Source: Leucobacter chromiiresistens (GTDB lineage Bacteria > Actinomycetota > Actinomycetes > Actinomycetales > Microbacteriaceae). Taken from it: a DNA stretch of 64,000 nucleotides. The notes beneath the pieces were generated by a model. The model was not told the DNA's origin. It saw only the letters and a program-made list of their open reading frames with translations, and ran no database searches. This document shows positions 7,814 through 14,845 of this stretch, piece by piece. Numbering within the stretch: the first letter of the stretch is position 1; every line of letters starts with the position of its first letter. The stretch spans positions 1-64,000 of the forward strand of contig NZ_FNKB01000002.1 of the NCBI RefSeq assembly GCF_900102345.1. The letters are read 5' to 3'. The translations under genes were made by a program, and so were the position numbers.

Positions 7814-8161
7814 TCATTCCTTCTCGTTGTGGGTGTCCTGGCCGAGGATGCGGCGCAGGGTGGGGAGCGTCATGGTGACGTTCCACGCTTCGGGGGCGGT
7901 TTCGTCGATGCCGGTGAGGCCGGCGGGGGAGACGACGATGCCGAGGTCGGCGTCGTTGTCGCCGCGCTCGAGTTCGGCGAGCTCGAGGCGCGCGTTGTCG
8001 TGCCCGTCGGACAGTGCGGGGGTGTCGAACACGGTCGCCGTGATGGTGTCGCCGAGCGGGCTGCGCAGCCCGGTCACGGTGGTGCTCTCCGGCGCGCCTG
8101 CAGGGTCGACGCCGAGGAGGTTCCGCACCCACGCCGCGGGGCTGCCGAGCGCGACGCTCAC
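7814..8161 (-). CDS. small prophage protein, unknown
   Basis: 115 aa from a GTG (8161) that overlaps the upstream stop as GTGA. The protein is acidic, with beta-like segments (PLGDTITATVFDTPALSDG) and a C-terminal helix (TLPTLRRILGQD). No family recognised. Its overlaps on both sides place it firmly in the leftward operon. Confidence 0.6.
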   Translation of the reverse strand: MSVALGSPAAWVRNLLGVDPAGAPESTTVTGLRSPLGDTITATVFDTPALSDGHDNARLELAELERGDNDADLGIVVSPAGLTGIDETAPEAWNVTMTLPTLRRILGQDTHNEKE

Positions 8162-8556
8162 GACGTCCTCCCGGCCGCCGCGACCGGCTCGTCGACGATC
8201 TCCGCGTCAACGACGTCACCTTCGATCGCGAGCGACGGCGACGCGGGCACGTCGACGAATTCGTCAGCCGGGTCGGACAGGTCGAGCGTGTCCGGGCGGC
8301 GGCCGACGCGCTGCTCGAGCGCTCCCTGCAGCAGGTCGAGCGCCGCATTCTCGTCTTCGCCGGTGACGGGCTCGATGCGGACGACCTTCACCGCGGGGGT
8401 GCGCTCGCCGGCCTCGTCCGTTACGCGGAGCGATTCGAGCACGACGATCGCGGTGGTGCGCCCGCCGGAGTAGTAGCGGTCCGCGAGGGTGGACTCGATC
8501 GAGGCGAGCCCGTTCTTGTCGTCCTTCGGCAGGGCGGACAGGAGTTTGACGGTCAT
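8158..8556 (-). CDS. small prophage protein, unknown
   Basis: 132 aa from the ATG at 8556 (MTVKLLSALPKDDKNGLASI), which overlaps the resolvase stop. The first 80 residues form a plausible small alpha/beta domain with VLESLRVTDEAGER and VKVVRIEPVTGEDENAAL. The tail is acidic. No recognised family. Confidence 0.6.
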   Translation of the reverse strand: MTVKLLSALPKDDKNGLASIESTLADRYYSGGRTTAIVVLESLRVTDEAGERTPAVKVVRIEPVTGEDENAALDLLQGALEQRVGRRPDTLDLSDPADEFVDVPASPSLAIEGDVVDAEIVDEPVAAAGRTS

Positions 8557-9152
8557 CGGGTGGTTCCTTCCTGGTCGGTGGTCGGCCACCGGACGGCGGC
8601 CGTGGCCTGCACCCGCTGCGGGGTGGAGGAGTCGATGGGGGCGCCGAGGTGTCGGGCGCCGATGCATGCCAGCGCGAACGCGTCGGCGATGTTGTCGTTG
8701 GAGAGGTGCAGGTGCGGGTGCTCGGCGGCGAGCGCGGCCACGACCTCGTTCTTGTCGGGGCCCTTCCGGGTGCTCTTCACGGGGAGGTGGCCGGCGGCGT
8801 ACTTTGCCCGGGTGCGGGGATACGCCTGGGTGACGATGTGCCCGCGGGAGTGCAGCAGTCCCGCCGTCCGCCACCAGAGCCCTGCGCGCTCGTGCGACTT
8901 CCCGTTCTGCGAGCCGAGCGAGGGCGCTTCGATCACGATTACGCTGCGCTCGGCGGGCACGTAAGCGGCGATCCCAGCGAGCGCGACCTGCAACCGGTCG
9001 AGCGTCTGGTCGAGACGAGCCTTCGCAGTGCCCTTCGTCTCGACGAGGCCGAGGGCGACCTGCCCGGTGTGCAGGCTGATCACCGCGACACCGGAGCCGG
9101 TGAGCGAGAGATCGAGGCCGACCGCGTACCGCGGCGCACTACCGGCGCTCAT
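8553..9152 (-). CDS. RuvC-like Holliday junction resolvase (RNase H fold)
   Basis: 199 aa. The four acidic positions of the RuvC/RNase H fold can be seen: GLDLSLTGSGVAV (Asp14), VIVIEAPS (Glu75) and NDNIADAFALACIG (Asp153, Asp157). Phage RuvC-like enzymes cut branched DNA during replication, recombination or before packaging. It lies in one operon with the Cas4-like nuclease and primase-helicase, so the three form a phage DNA metabolism module. It overlaps both neighbours (14 bases upstream, ATGA downstream). Confidence 0.8.
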   Translation of the reverse strand: MSAGSAPRYAVGLDLSLTGSGVAVISLHTGQVALGLVETKGTAKARLDQTLDRLQVALAGIAAYVPAERSVIVIEAPSLGSQNGKSHERAGLWWRTAGLLHSRGHIVTQAYPRTRAKYAAGHLPVKSTRKGPDKNEVVAALAAEHPHLHLSNDNIADAFALACIGARHLGAPIDSSTPQRVQATAAVRWPTTDQEGTTR

Positions 9153-9387
9153 TGCACGATCCCGACTGCTCGAGCGACGCGGCGGACCGCGGCGGCGAGT
9201 CGGCGGAGGAGGCGTAGTCCGCTAGCGCGATGACGAGCATGAAGATCACGAAGAGCAAGATCGCGACGCCCTGCACGACCGGGCCGATCACGAACCACGC
9301 CGCCGTGAATGGCAGCAGCGCTGACGTGCATGCGAGCAGGCACAGGATGCGCCACGCGACGGTGAGCGGGCCGCTGATCTTGCGCAT
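9139..9387 (-). CDS. small two-TM prophage membrane protein
   Basis: 82 aa from the ATG at 9387. Two hydrophobic stretches (VAWRILCLLACTSALL and VVQGVAILLFVIFMLVIALA) predict two transmembrane helices, followed by a Ser-rich tail. It starts immediately after the stop of the preceding gene and overlaps the resolvase by 14 bases. No family recognised. Confidence 0.6.
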   Translation of the reverse strand: MRKISGPLTVAWRILCLLACTSALLPFTAAWFVIGPVVQGVAILLFVIFMLVIALADYASSADSPPRSAASLEQSGSCNERR

Positions 9388-9657
9388 TCACTTCACACCC
9401 GCCTCGGCCCGGCGCGGATCAGCCAGGTCCGCGTAGATGCGTCGCGCTTCGTCTGCGGAGATGGGTGCGTGGGCGAGCATGCCGGCGGTTTCGGCGTTGA
9501 TGCGCACCGCGTCTGCGCGCTCGTCGCGCGCTTCGGCGAGCATGTTGGCCGCCTCGGCGCGGTGTTCGAGCGCCTTCTCGTACCGGTGAGTAGCGAGCCG
9601 CAGGAGCAGCGCGGCGATGAGAAACGCTGCGACGCCGGCGATGACGTTGATGTCCAT
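9388..9657 (-). CDS. small membrane-anchored coiled-coil protein
   Basis: 89 aa from the ATG at 9657. An N-terminal TM helix (VIAGVAAFLIAALLLRL) is followed by a charged helix rich in Ala, Glu and Arg (KALEHRAEAANMLAEARDER), likely a coiled coil. The stop is directly adjacent to the start of the next membrane gene, suggesting the two are made together. Confidence 0.55.
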   Translation of the reverse strand: MDINVIAGVAAFLIAALLLRLATHRYEKALEHRAEAANMLAEARDERADAVRINAETAGMLAHAPISADEARRIYADLADPRRAEAGVK

Positions 9658-9737
9658 GAGAGGGGAGTTCCTTCGTTTTCGGGTACGACAAATCGGCCCT
9701 CCACCAGGTCGGCGGAGGCGAGAACGGGAGCGGTGCG

Positions 9738-9971
9738 TTAGTGGCGAGGAGTGGACGCGGTCTCGCGTACCCACTCGTCGACTTCGCCCTGCTCGTAGAT
9801 GACCGTCTTATTCGACGGCTTGAAGTAGCGGGGGGAGAGGTTGGCCTTGCGGCGTTCGGCGAGGATCGTGGTCGTCATGCCGGGAATGCGCTCACAGACT
9901 TGCTCGGGGGACAGCCACACCGGAGAGGGCGATGCTGCCGACTTCCGTATCGGCGTGACTGCGGCGCTCAT
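9738..9971 (-). CDS. excisionase-like HTH protein
   Basis: 77 aa. Residues 18-70 (WLSPEQVCERIPGMTTTILA, then YFKPSNKTVIYEQGEVDEWV) match the MerR-like winged-helix fold of phage excisionases and small DNA-binding proteins. The ATG overlaps the upstream stop (ATGA), so it is the second gene of the early operon. It may be the recombination directionality factor for the integrase at 12082-13269. A general early regulator is the alternative. Confidence 0.65.
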   Translation of the reverse strand: MSAAVTPIRKSAASPSPVWLSPEQVCERIPGMTTTILAERRKANLSPRYFKPSNKTVIYEQGEVDEWVRETASTPRH

Positions 9972-10231
9972 GCTGCGGGTGCTTCCTGCGCTGCCTTGTT
10001 GCTACCGACTGCTTCAACTGGCACGACGTCGAACGCTTCGCTGAGGCCCAGTCCGAACGCTTCGTGAACCCCGGCCATGAAGCCAGCCGAGGGGGTGCTG
10101 CCCTTGTCGACTCGACGCAGGGTGACCCGATCAACACCGATCATTCGTGCTTGCACTTCCTCGCTCGGTATGGAGCGAATTTCGCGGATGCGCTTCAGAA
10201 GATCTTTTTTGATCTTGATCGTCATCGTCAT
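9968..10231 (-). CDS. Cro-like HTH regulator, first gene of early operon
   Basis: 87 aa from the ATG at 10231 with AGAGGAA 6 nt upstream. An XRE-type helix-turn-helix can be seen at about 20-60 (SEEVQARMIGVDRVTLRRVD, then PSAGFMAGVHEAFGL). It is divergent from the putative repressor across a 150-bp region full of palindromes, the layout of a cI/cro switch. It most likely represses or tunes the lysogeny promoter. Confidence 0.65.
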   Translation of the reverse strand: MTMTIKIKKDLLKRIREIRSIPSEEVQARMIGVDRVTLRRVDKGSTPSAGFMAGVHEAFGLGLSEAFDVVPVEAVGSNKAAQEAPAA

Positions 10232-10272
10232 TGCTGTTCCTCTCTGTTGCGTGAACGCTACGTGGTGAGATA

Positions 10273-10301
10273 ACTATGCACGCAGGACGCAACGAATGCA
10301 A
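10273..10301 (-). promoter_or_regulatory. candidate early leftward promoter
   Basis: On the minus strand TTGCAT (10301-10296) and CATAGT (10278-10273) are separated by 17 bp, a plausible -35/-10 pair about 40 bases upstream of the Cro-like start. Assigned by eye only. Confidence 0.35.
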
Positions 10302-10341
10302 CACGAAATGAACGCAAATTGCATCATTGTAATTTGGAACG

Positions 10342-10353
10342 GCGTAATTACGC
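10342..10353. promoter_or_regulatory. 12-bp palindromic operator candidate
   Basis: GCGTAATTACGC is a perfect palindrome in the divergent switch region, between the early promoter and the repressor start. It differs in sequence from the second inverted repeat at 10371-10390, so two different regulators may bind here. Confidence 0.4.
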
Positions 10354-10370
10354 GGCAGTTCAGCTTGCGC

Positions 10371-10390
10371 ATGATGCAAAGATGCATCAT
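10371..10390. promoter_or_regulatory. operator candidate over the repressor start
   Basis: ATGATGCA, a 4-nt spacer and TGCATCAT form a perfect inverted repeat. A further TGCATCAT half-site lies at 10320-10327. The element covers the presumed -10 box (CATGAT, 10370-10375) and start codon of the repressor gene, as expected for autoregulation. Confidence 0.5.
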
Positions 10391-10897
10391 TATGAACGTG
10401 TGAATGAGAACGCGTCTGACTACCTGAAGCGAATTACCGGAGAAAAGAGCGTGCGTGCGATCGCCCTGCGCATCGGGGTCGCGCCGACCACGATCGGACG
10501 ACAGATCGAATCTGAACTGCGCCCTGAACTCCTCGTCCGCATCTGTCGTGAGTACGGCATCCCGGTGCTTCCAGAACTTGTCGCGATCGGCTTCATCACA
10601 GAATCGGAGGCGAAGTTCATGACGGGCGCCAATGCGCTCGTGACCGCCACCGATGAACAGTTGGCGAAAGAGATCTTGCGTCGGGTGCAGGACAGCTCTG
10701 CGACCTCGACCCTCACCGAGCCGATGGATGTTGATTCGCTCAGCGATCCGCTCCCGGGAAACGCCTCGAATGTCGGTGGTCAAAGTGAAGATGACATTCC
10801 CCACCTCGGGAAGGTCGAACTGGACGGATACGCGCTCGCTGCGCATGATGAGGCCGGCGTCGACGAAGAACAAGAACGATCACAGGAAACCCCGTAA
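10382..10897 (+). CDS. prophage immunity repressor-like HTH protein
   Basis: 171 aa from the ATG at 10382, six bases after a possible -10 box (leaderless); in-frame starts at 10319 and GTG 10400 are alternatives. Residues 13-60 hold a helix-turn-helix (DYLKRITGEKSVRAIALRIG, APTTIGRQIE). The C-terminal half is acidic and low-complexity. It is divergent from the Cro-like gene and is followed 9 bases later by an ImmA/IrrE-type peptidase, a common partner that inactivates such repressors. I infer that it maintains lysogeny. Confidence 0.65.
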   Translation: MHHYERVNENASDYLKRITGEKSVRAIALRIGVAPTTIGRQIESELRPELLVRICREYGIPVLPELVAIGFITESEAKFMTGANALVTATDEQLAKEILRRVQDSSATSTLTEPMDVDSLSDPLPGNASNVGGQSEDDIPHLGKVELDGYALAAHDEAGVDEEQERSQETP

Positions 10898-10906
10898 GGA
10901 GAAGTC

Positions 10907-11389
10907 ATGCAGGATCTGCTCGATGAGGCACAACGGCTCGGCGTCGGAGTTGCGTTCGCGTCGCTCCCCGCTCACCGCCGCGGCGCGTACCTCGACGACC
11001 AGCGACTGATTCTCCTGAACGACCGACTCGACCTCGTGCAGCAGCGGGAGTCGTGTGCCCACGAGCTCGGCCACTGCAAGTACGGCGATCGATGCAGCAG
11101 CCCCGAAGCGGAGGCGCGCGCCTGGATCTACGCTGCGAAGCTGCTCGTCAATCTCGAGGCGTACCGGAACGCAGAGCTCGAGGATCCCCACCCGCTGGCA
11201 ATCGCTCAGAAGCTACGCACGACGCGACGGATCGTGCTGCTCTACCAGGAGCACCACCTGCAGCGCGATGCGCTCGCTGCTCCACGCAACATCTTCGGCG
11301 AACTCGAGGACGAAGACTACTTCGAGGACTCCCTGCGCCACAGCCTCAAGACCGAGCGACGCATGACATGCGGGCTCGCAGCAGTTTGA
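10907..11389 (+). CDS. ImmA/IrrE-family metallopeptidase
   Basis: 160 aa with AAGGAG just upstream of the ATG. The zinc-binding motif HELGH lies at residues 52-56 inside CAHELGHCKYGD, followed by a helical region (EAEARAWIYAAKLLV) that supplies the third ligand in this family. ImmA/IrrE peptidases cleave or inactivate their partner HTH repressor after DNA damage or a signal. The position right after the repressor gene supports that role here. Confidence 0.8.
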   Translation: MQDLLDEAQRLGVGVAFASLPAHRRGAYLDDQRLILLNDRLDLVQQRESCAHELGHCKYGDRCSSPEAEARAWIYAAKLLVNLEAYRNAELEDPHPLAIAQKLRTTRRIVLLYQEHHLQRDALAAPRNIFGELEDEDYFEDSLRHSLKTERRMTCGLAAV

Positions 11390-11454
11390 ATTCGAAAATG
11401 AGCCTGAATGACGCATGGATGCGACATTCATCAGAAAGGACGTACAGTTGTCCC

Positions 11455-11649
11455 ATGACCACGACCCCGAGCCACGCAGCAGTGACGGGCTTGAAGCGGG
11501 CCGTCAAGACGAGCTTCGCCCCGACTCCGCGGCGCCTGCGGGCCCTCAGCGAAGCGTCGAGGCGGAAGCCATACACGGCACTGGCGTGGCAGAGAACCGG
11601 CCGCTACATGAGCACGGCCGCGACGATAGCCAACAAGAAGATCGCTTAG
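11455..11649 (+). CDS. small basic protein, apparently leaderless
   Basis: 64 aa from the ATG at 11455. A promoter (GCGACA, 16 bp, TACAGT at 11443-11448) ends six bases before the ATG, so the mRNA would start at the start codon. The frame has much higher G/C at third codon positions than the overlapping frame, supporting real coding. The protein is basic and helical (FAPTPRRLRALSEASRRKPY). No family recognised. It overlaps the possible N-terminus of the DUF2335 gene. Confidence 0.5.
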   Translation: MTTTPSHAAVTGLKRAVKTSFAPTPRRLRALSEASRRKPYTALAWQRTGRYMSTAATIANKKIA

Positions 11650-12077
11650 TCGCACTCGTTCAGCAGACTGTTCAGCAGGAGATCACGCAGGTCTTTCTCG
11701 AGGCGCAGCCGCAACTCCATTCGCCCGAAGCCCTTGAAGGCTACAAGCGAGTGGATCCATCCATGCCTGGCCGAATTCTCGCAATGGCGGAGCGCGAGCA
11801 GAAGGCGCAGATCGATGCCGATCTACTCCCGATCCGCGCCGAAGCATACTCATATCGTTTCGCGGTTACCGTGGTTACTCTGTTGCCGACGTTGCTTGTG
11901 GTCCTCGGAATGCTTCTGCTGATCAATGGGAAAGATGCAGCTGGGTATATCGCTGCGGTAACAGGTGTCATCGGGGGCGGTGCACAGGTGATTAGCCAAG
12001 TCCGTCCGAGTAGGCAGGGGCGATCGAAAGACGCTGGCGAGTTCACAGCGCGGCACAAGAAGCCCCGGCAGAAATAG
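11586..12077 (+). CDS. DUF2335-like membrane protein
   Basis: The conserved DUF2335 pattern is visible: SPEALEGYKRVDPSMPGRIL, then AEREQKAQIDAD, then a C-terminal hydrophobic pair (VTVVTLLPTLLVVLGMLLLI and AAGYIAAVTGVIGGGAQVI). I choose the GTG at 11586 (163 aa) because the frame upstream of it is poorly coding and covered by another gene; an ATG at 11415 would give 220 aa. The family is often found on prophages and mobile islands; its function is unknown. It ends 4 bases before the integrase start. Confidence 0.65.
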   Translation: MAENRPLHEHGRDDSQQEDRLVALVQQTVQQEITQVFLEAQPQLHSPEALEGYKRVDPSMPGRILAMAEREQKAQIDADLLPIRAEAYSYRFAVTVVTLLPTLLVVLGMLLLINGKDAAGYIAAVTGVIGGGAQVISQVRPSRQGRSKDAGEFTARHKKPRQK

Positions 12078-12081
12078 CCTC

Positions 12082-13269
12082 ATGGCCACGATCACACCGT
12101 ACGAAACAGCCTCGGGGCGCAGATACCGAGTGCGCTACCGGAAGCCCGACCGCACCCAGACGGACAAGCGCGGGTTCAAGACGAAGCGCGAGGCCGAGCT
12201 CTTCGCTGCAACGGTCGCCGTTTTGAAAGCGACCGGCGACTACGTTGACCCCTCGCTCGGGCGAACGACAGTCGCGGCGATCGGCGACGCGTGGATCGCA
12301 GCGCAGCTGCACCTCAAGCCAGCGTCGCGCGTCGCGATGGAAGGGTCTTGGCGCACACATGTGAAGCCGAAGTGGGGGACGCGTCAGATCGCATCGATCA
12401 CGTTCTCCGAGGTACAGGCATGGGTGGCGGAGCTCTCGACCGGGATTCCCGGCGCGCGTGAAGGGGAGTGGGAGCGGAAGCCGAAATCAGCATCGACCGT
12501 CAACCGTGCACACGGGGTGCTCTCATCGATCCTCGACGTCGCCGCGCGCGATCGACTGATCTCGTCGAATGCAGCACGGGGTGTGAAACTGCCCAGGAAA
12601 GTGCGTCGCAGCCACGCTTACCTCACGCACGCGCAGGTCGCCCACCTCGCGCGCGAGAGCCGCGCCCACTCGACCCTCGTCAATGCGCTCGCCTACACGG
12701 GGCTGCGATGGGGTGAAATCACCGGCCTTCGCGTGATCGACTGTGACTTCATGCGCGGGCGCGTCCGTGTGACTCAGAACGCCGTCACAGTGTCCGGGCA
12801 GCTCGTGGTCGGCACTCCGAAGACTCACCGCGCCCGGTCCGTGCCGATCCCGTCATTCCTTCGCGAGGAGTTCGCCGAGCTCGCGGTCGGGAAGGAACTC
12901 GACTCACCGCTGTTCGGGACGGGCGCCGCTCACCTTCCAGTGTCGGCTTCGAAGCGTGGATGGTTCGCCGAGGCCGTGAAGCGCTGCCAGGCCGCAGACC
13001 CGACTTTCCCGAGGGTCACACCGCACGATCTCCGCCACACTGCGGCGTCGCTGGCAATCGCGAGCGGAGCGAATGTGAAGGCCGTGCAGCGCATGCTCGG
13101 GCACGCGTCAGCGGCGATGACCCTCGATGTCTACGCGGACCTATTCGATGACGATCTCGACCTCGTCGCATCGGCACTCGATCAGGCCCGCCGTGCCCAC
13201 ATTTTGCCCACACTCGAGCAACCCGGACCCCCTTCGACACCCCCTCACACTCCCTCAAAAGTGGCGTGA
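12082..13269 (+). CDS. int: tyrosine site-specific integrase
   Basis: 395 aa. An AP2-like arm-binding N-terminus (TPYETASGRRYRVRYRKPD) and a SAM-like core-binding domain (about 65-165) lead to the catalytic domain. The active-site set is complete: Arg209 (TGLRWGE), Lys247 (TPKTHRAR), His315 and Arg318 (HDLRHT), His341 (LGHASAAMT) and Tyr351. Such enzymes recombine phage attP with host attB. The predicted attR lies about 40 bases downstream, as usual. Confidence 0.93.
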   Translation: MATITPYETASGRRYRVRYRKPDRTQTDKRGFKTKREAELFAATVAVLKATGDYVDPSLGRTTVAAIGDAWIAAQLHLKPASRVAMEGSWRTHVKPKWGTRQIASITFSEVQAWVAELSTGIPGAREGEWERKPKSASTVNRAHGVLSSILDVAARDRLISSNAARGVKLPRKVRRSHAYLTHAQVAHLARESRAHSTLVNALAYTGLRWGEITGLRVIDCDFMRGRVRVTQNAVTVSGQLVVGTPKTHRARSVPIPSFLREEFAELAVGKELDSPLFGTGAAHLPVSASKRGWFAEAVKRCQAADPTFPRVTPHDLRHTAASLAIASGANVKAVQRMLGHASAAMTLDVYADLFDDDLDLVASALDQARRAHILPTLEQPGPPSTPPHTPSKVA

Positions 13270-13308
13270 TCATGCGGAAGTTGAGTGGCTGATTCGGTCT
13301 TTCTCGAA

Positions 13309-13330
13309 TCGATTCCTATCCGGGGCACCA
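13309..13330 (+). other. putative attR: 3' end of a tRNA gene
   Basis: Positions 13309-13330 read TCGATTCC, CTATCCGGGG and CACCA in overlapping order, i.e. a T-loop remnant, the T-stem strand CCTAT, acceptor strand CCGGGGC, a discriminator A and CCA. No 5' half is present, because the integrase lies directly upstream. This is what a prophage inserted into the 3' end of a plus-strand tRNA leaves at its right border; the intact tRNA should lie left of the window. It resembles but differs from the tRNA-Lys at 33606. A hairpin GATTCG/CGAATC (13291-13310) precedes it. Confidence 0.55.
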
Positions 13331-13375
13331 TCGCTGAGACGCAGTCGCAGAGTCAGCGCGTTGCGCGCACAGCAC

Positions 13376-13609
13376 TCACTCTTCGGCGTTCGGGTCTTCA
13401 GCGCCGGCGCTGCGCCGCGCGGAGTGGGCGACGACGCCGCCCAGGATCCCGAATGTGAGGCCGAGGGAGATCCACAGGCCGACATTGCCGGTCAGCGTGC
13501 CGATGATCACGCCGGCGATCAATCCGAACGGTATGCCGTACGCGATGAAGTTGGCGAGCTTCTCATCGTTCTTCGACGATTCGCGGTCGTCATCCTCGTG
13601 CTCCGTCAT
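13376..13609 (-). CDS. small two-TM membrane protein
   Basis: 77 aa from the ATG at 13609 (MTEHEDDDRESSKNDEKL). An acidic N-terminus is followed by two glycine-rich hydrophobic helices (FIAYGIPFGLIAGVIIGTLT and LWISLGLTFGILGGVVAH) and an acidic tail. It is the first host gene after attR. Similar acidic two-helix proteins are frequent in Actinobacteria; function unknown. Confidence 0.6.
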   Translation of the reverse strand: MTEHEDDDRESSKNDEKLANFIAYGIPFGLIAGVIIGTLTGNVGLWISLGLTFGILGGVVAHSARRSAGAEDPNAEE

Positions 13610-13999
13610 GCGTCGAGCGTATCCCGCAGGGCGGGCCGATTCCACCGCGAGGTTCCCGTGAGCACTCGGAGCGGCTCTGCGGGCTCGCGGTCCGCGCCTC
13701 GGTCCGCGCCGCCGTCCGCGCCGCCTTCACCGCCGTCGCACGCTCCCACCCGCGCGAAAGCGAGGGTCTGCGCCGAACGTGAGGGAATCGGAGCGTCAGA
13801 AACCCTCGCTCTCACGTGAACCCCTCGCTCTCGCGCGAGGGGGCAGCGCGAAGCCCGGTGCGCAGCCCAGCGCGAAGCTTCGCGCGAGGGGCAGCGCGAA
13901 GCCGCGCGCGAAGCTCAGCCCCCCCTCAGAGGCGGGCGTGGAACGGCGCAGCCCCTCCGCGCCGGGGGCGCGAAGGGGCTGCGAATGGGTGCGAGCGGG
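13610..13999. other. 390-bp intergenic region with inverted and direct repeats
   Basis: No credible gene. AGCGAGGGT (13759-13767) and ACCCTCGCT (13802-13810) form an inverted repeat around a central GAGGGAATCG. A second hairpin CCCCTCGC/GCGAGGGG lies near 13820-13842. The block AGCGCGAAGC then recurs at least three times between about 13843 and 13918. The region separates divergently read neighbours near the prophage border. Confidence 0.5.
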
Positions 14000-14491
14000 T
14001 CAGGCGGCGACCTGGGCCCGCTTCGCGGAGCGCACCCGGAACCACAGCGCGAGCTCCTTCGCCGCGCGGCCGGTCGTGAGGGCGTCGGGGGACTCCGCGA
14101 TGTCGGCGAACGAGTCGCGGAAGCCGGGGAGCGCCGCCGACGTCTGGTTCTTCATGGGGTGGTAGCCCATCGTCCACTCGTCGAACTGCCGCTCGAGCGT
14201 CAACTCGTCGATGAGGATGCGCACGTTGGTGTGGCGGCCGTCGCGGCGGATGGTCTCCATGAGGGCGTCCACCGACTCCGGGGGGCCTTCGAGGAACTGG
14301 ATGAACTGGCCGTTCTTGTACAGCAGGATGCCGGTGATGTCGACCGACTCGTTGTGCTGTCGCGCCTGCACCAGGAGCTGATCGAGATCGTCCTGGTAGA
14401 AGCGGGTGACCGCCTCGCTCGAGTACACGAGGGAGCGCAGGGTGCCTTCGGGGAGGGGGATGCTTCCCGTGGCGAGATGTGACTCAGGCAA
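14000..14491 (-). CDS. BLUF-domain blue-light sensor
   Basis: 163 aa from a TTG at 14491 with GGAAGGGG about 9 nt upstream. Residues 17-110 are a BLUF domain with all flavin-site residues: Tyr23 (LVYSS), Asn47 (QHNESVDITGILLY), Gln65 (GQFIQFLEG) and Trp106/Met108 (DEWTMGY), plus the conserved DGRH. BLUF proteins bind FAD and change hydrogen bonding on blue light. No output domain follows (only about 50 helical residues), so signalling must go through a partner. The start overlaps the previous gene by 8 bases, which suggests a two-gene unit. Confidence 0.88.
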   Translation of the reverse strand: MPESHLATGSIPLPEGTLRSLVYSSEAVTRFYQDDLDQLLVQARQHNESVDITGILLYKNGQFIQFLEGPPESVDALMETIRRDGRHTNVRILIDELTLERQFDEWTMGYHPMKNQTSAALPGFRDSFADIAESPDALTTGRAAKELALWFRVRSAKRAQVAA

Positions 14492-14720
14492 TGCTGGCTG
14501 CCCCTTCCTCTGATGGCTGCAGGGTTTCGAGTGCGTGCATCGCCTCGGCGAGCGAGGTGAACTCGCCGACCGGTCGCGAGTACATGTCGCAGACGACGTT
14601 TCTCGTCTCATGTTCGACGTCGACGTACCCGAGGAATTCTCCGCCTCGACTTCCGACGTAGAAGCCGTGTTCTACTTCCGCCCAAACGATATCGGTGTTC
14701 GGGGGACTGATCGTGCTCAT
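14484..14720 (-). CDS. small protein co-encoded with the BLUF sensor
   Basis: 78 aa from the ATG at 14720 with GAAGG upstream. The sequence (VWAEVEHGFYVGSRGGEFLG, YVDVEHETRNVVCDMYSR) suggests a small beta-sheet domain followed by a helix (SLAEAMHALETL). It overlaps the BLUF gene by 8 bases, so the two are translated together. A role as BLUF partner is inference from context. No family recognised. Confidence 0.6.
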   Translation of the reverse strand: MSTISPPNTDIVWAEVEHGFYVGSRGGEFLGYVDVEHETRNVVCDMYSRPVGEFTSLAEAMHALETLQPSEEGAASIA

Positions 14721-14845
14721 GTCTGAGCCTTCCTGCGACGTGTTCGACGGCTCCAAGCTGAGGCCGCGCGCAGCGCCCGAAGCGCCGCAGTCGCCCGACA
14801 AGTGTATCGGTCGGCGGCGACAGTGCCCCGATTGCTGCCGAATTG

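Noticed and set aside
13676..13750. Repeated CGCC-rich segment as a possible CRISPR-like array
   Set aside because: Units are short, irregular and lack spacers; simple GC-rich repetition.
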